This document shows, in pieces, positions 63,986-64,000 of a DNA stretch of 64,000 nt (within the stretch, counting starts at the first letter, position 1; every line of letters starts with the position of its first letter). The DNA comes from JAUUSJ01 sp051880475 (GTDB lineage Bacteria > Bacillota > Clostridia > Lachnospirales > Lachnospiraceae), in NCBI GenBank assembly GCA_051880475.1, contig JBJEOA010000007.1, forward strand, positions 8,457-72,456, read 5' to 3'. Below the pieces are notes generated by a model, which searched no databases, was not told the DNA's origin, and worked only from the letters and a program-made list of their open reading frames with translations. Made by a program: the position numbers and the translations under genes.

Positions 63986-64000
63986 TCATGTAAAGACTTT

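Noticed and set aside
1..64000. CRISPR array or prophage
   Set aside because: No regularly spaced direct repeats with unique spacers, and no phage structural, integrase or terminase genes.

Overview
The window is AT-rich, almost entirely coding, and reads as chromosome of a low-GC Gram-positive bacterium of the Clostridia, most likely Lachnospiraceae. Grounds for this: AGGAGG-type ribosome sites throughout, ClpC/RadA synteny, an AgrC/LytTR-type two-component system, and several protein families (DUF1846, DUF2325, DUF3877, DUF6179/DUF6323-like) that I associate with that group. Most genes lie on the minus strand.

Region 1 (1-14.4 kb) is the most unusual part. In transcription order it encodes a membrane-anchored coiled-coil protein, a zinc-ribbon P-loop GTPase of DO-GTPase type, a giant GAP1-like GTPase-associated protein with C-terminal membrane helices, a protein with two XRE-like helix-turn-helix segments, a membrane-anchored FHA protein, an FtsW/RodA flippase-polymerase, a class B penicillin-binding protein, a PP2C phosphatase, a cytosolic Ser/Thr kinase, a vWA protein, and a kinase-like protein cut by the window edge. 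A small divergent kinase gene and a block of structured 155-bp tandem repeats interrupt it. I read it as one phospho-signalling and GTPase module linked to cell-wall synthesis. It recalls both the actinobacterial fhaB-pstP-rodA-pbpA-pknAB locus and vWA/kinase/PP2C (TerY-P-like) triads.

Region 2 (14.6-26.8 kb) is mostly housekeeping: a trigger-factor-like foldase lipoprotein, tRNA-Trp, a five-repeat SH3b secreted protein, radA, a small conserved gene, clpC preceded by a YtrA-type GntR regulator (where ctsR-mcsA-mcsB would be expected), a DUF1846 protein and a ClC channel.

Region 3 (26.8-45.2 kb) is metabolic and regulatory: an esterase, an MBL-fold hydrolase, a GNAT acetyltransferase, an SseB-macrodomain fusion, the nanE-rpiR-nagA amino-sugar operon, a large membrane protein, two NCS2 purine permeases, a UxaA-family dehydratase with divergent LysR regulator, and a five-domain REC-GGDEF-EAL-REC-GGDEF protein coupled to greA.

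Region 4 (45.2-64 kb) is accessory in character: an LD-carboxypeptidase, a nicotinamidase-like hydrolase plus the deleted ghost of a second copy, a DUF4405-like membrane protein, a methyltransferase between DUF6179- and DUF6323-like genes, an AAC(3)-type acetyltransferase, two two-component systems, an FtsX-type ABC transporter, a TetR regulator, several small proteins, and a family of GGGGACAG palindromic elements. An HD-GYP C-terminal fragment lies at the right edge.

No CRISPR array, rRNA, complete insertion sequence or integrase was seen. Functions are inferred from recognisable motifs; no database search was possible.
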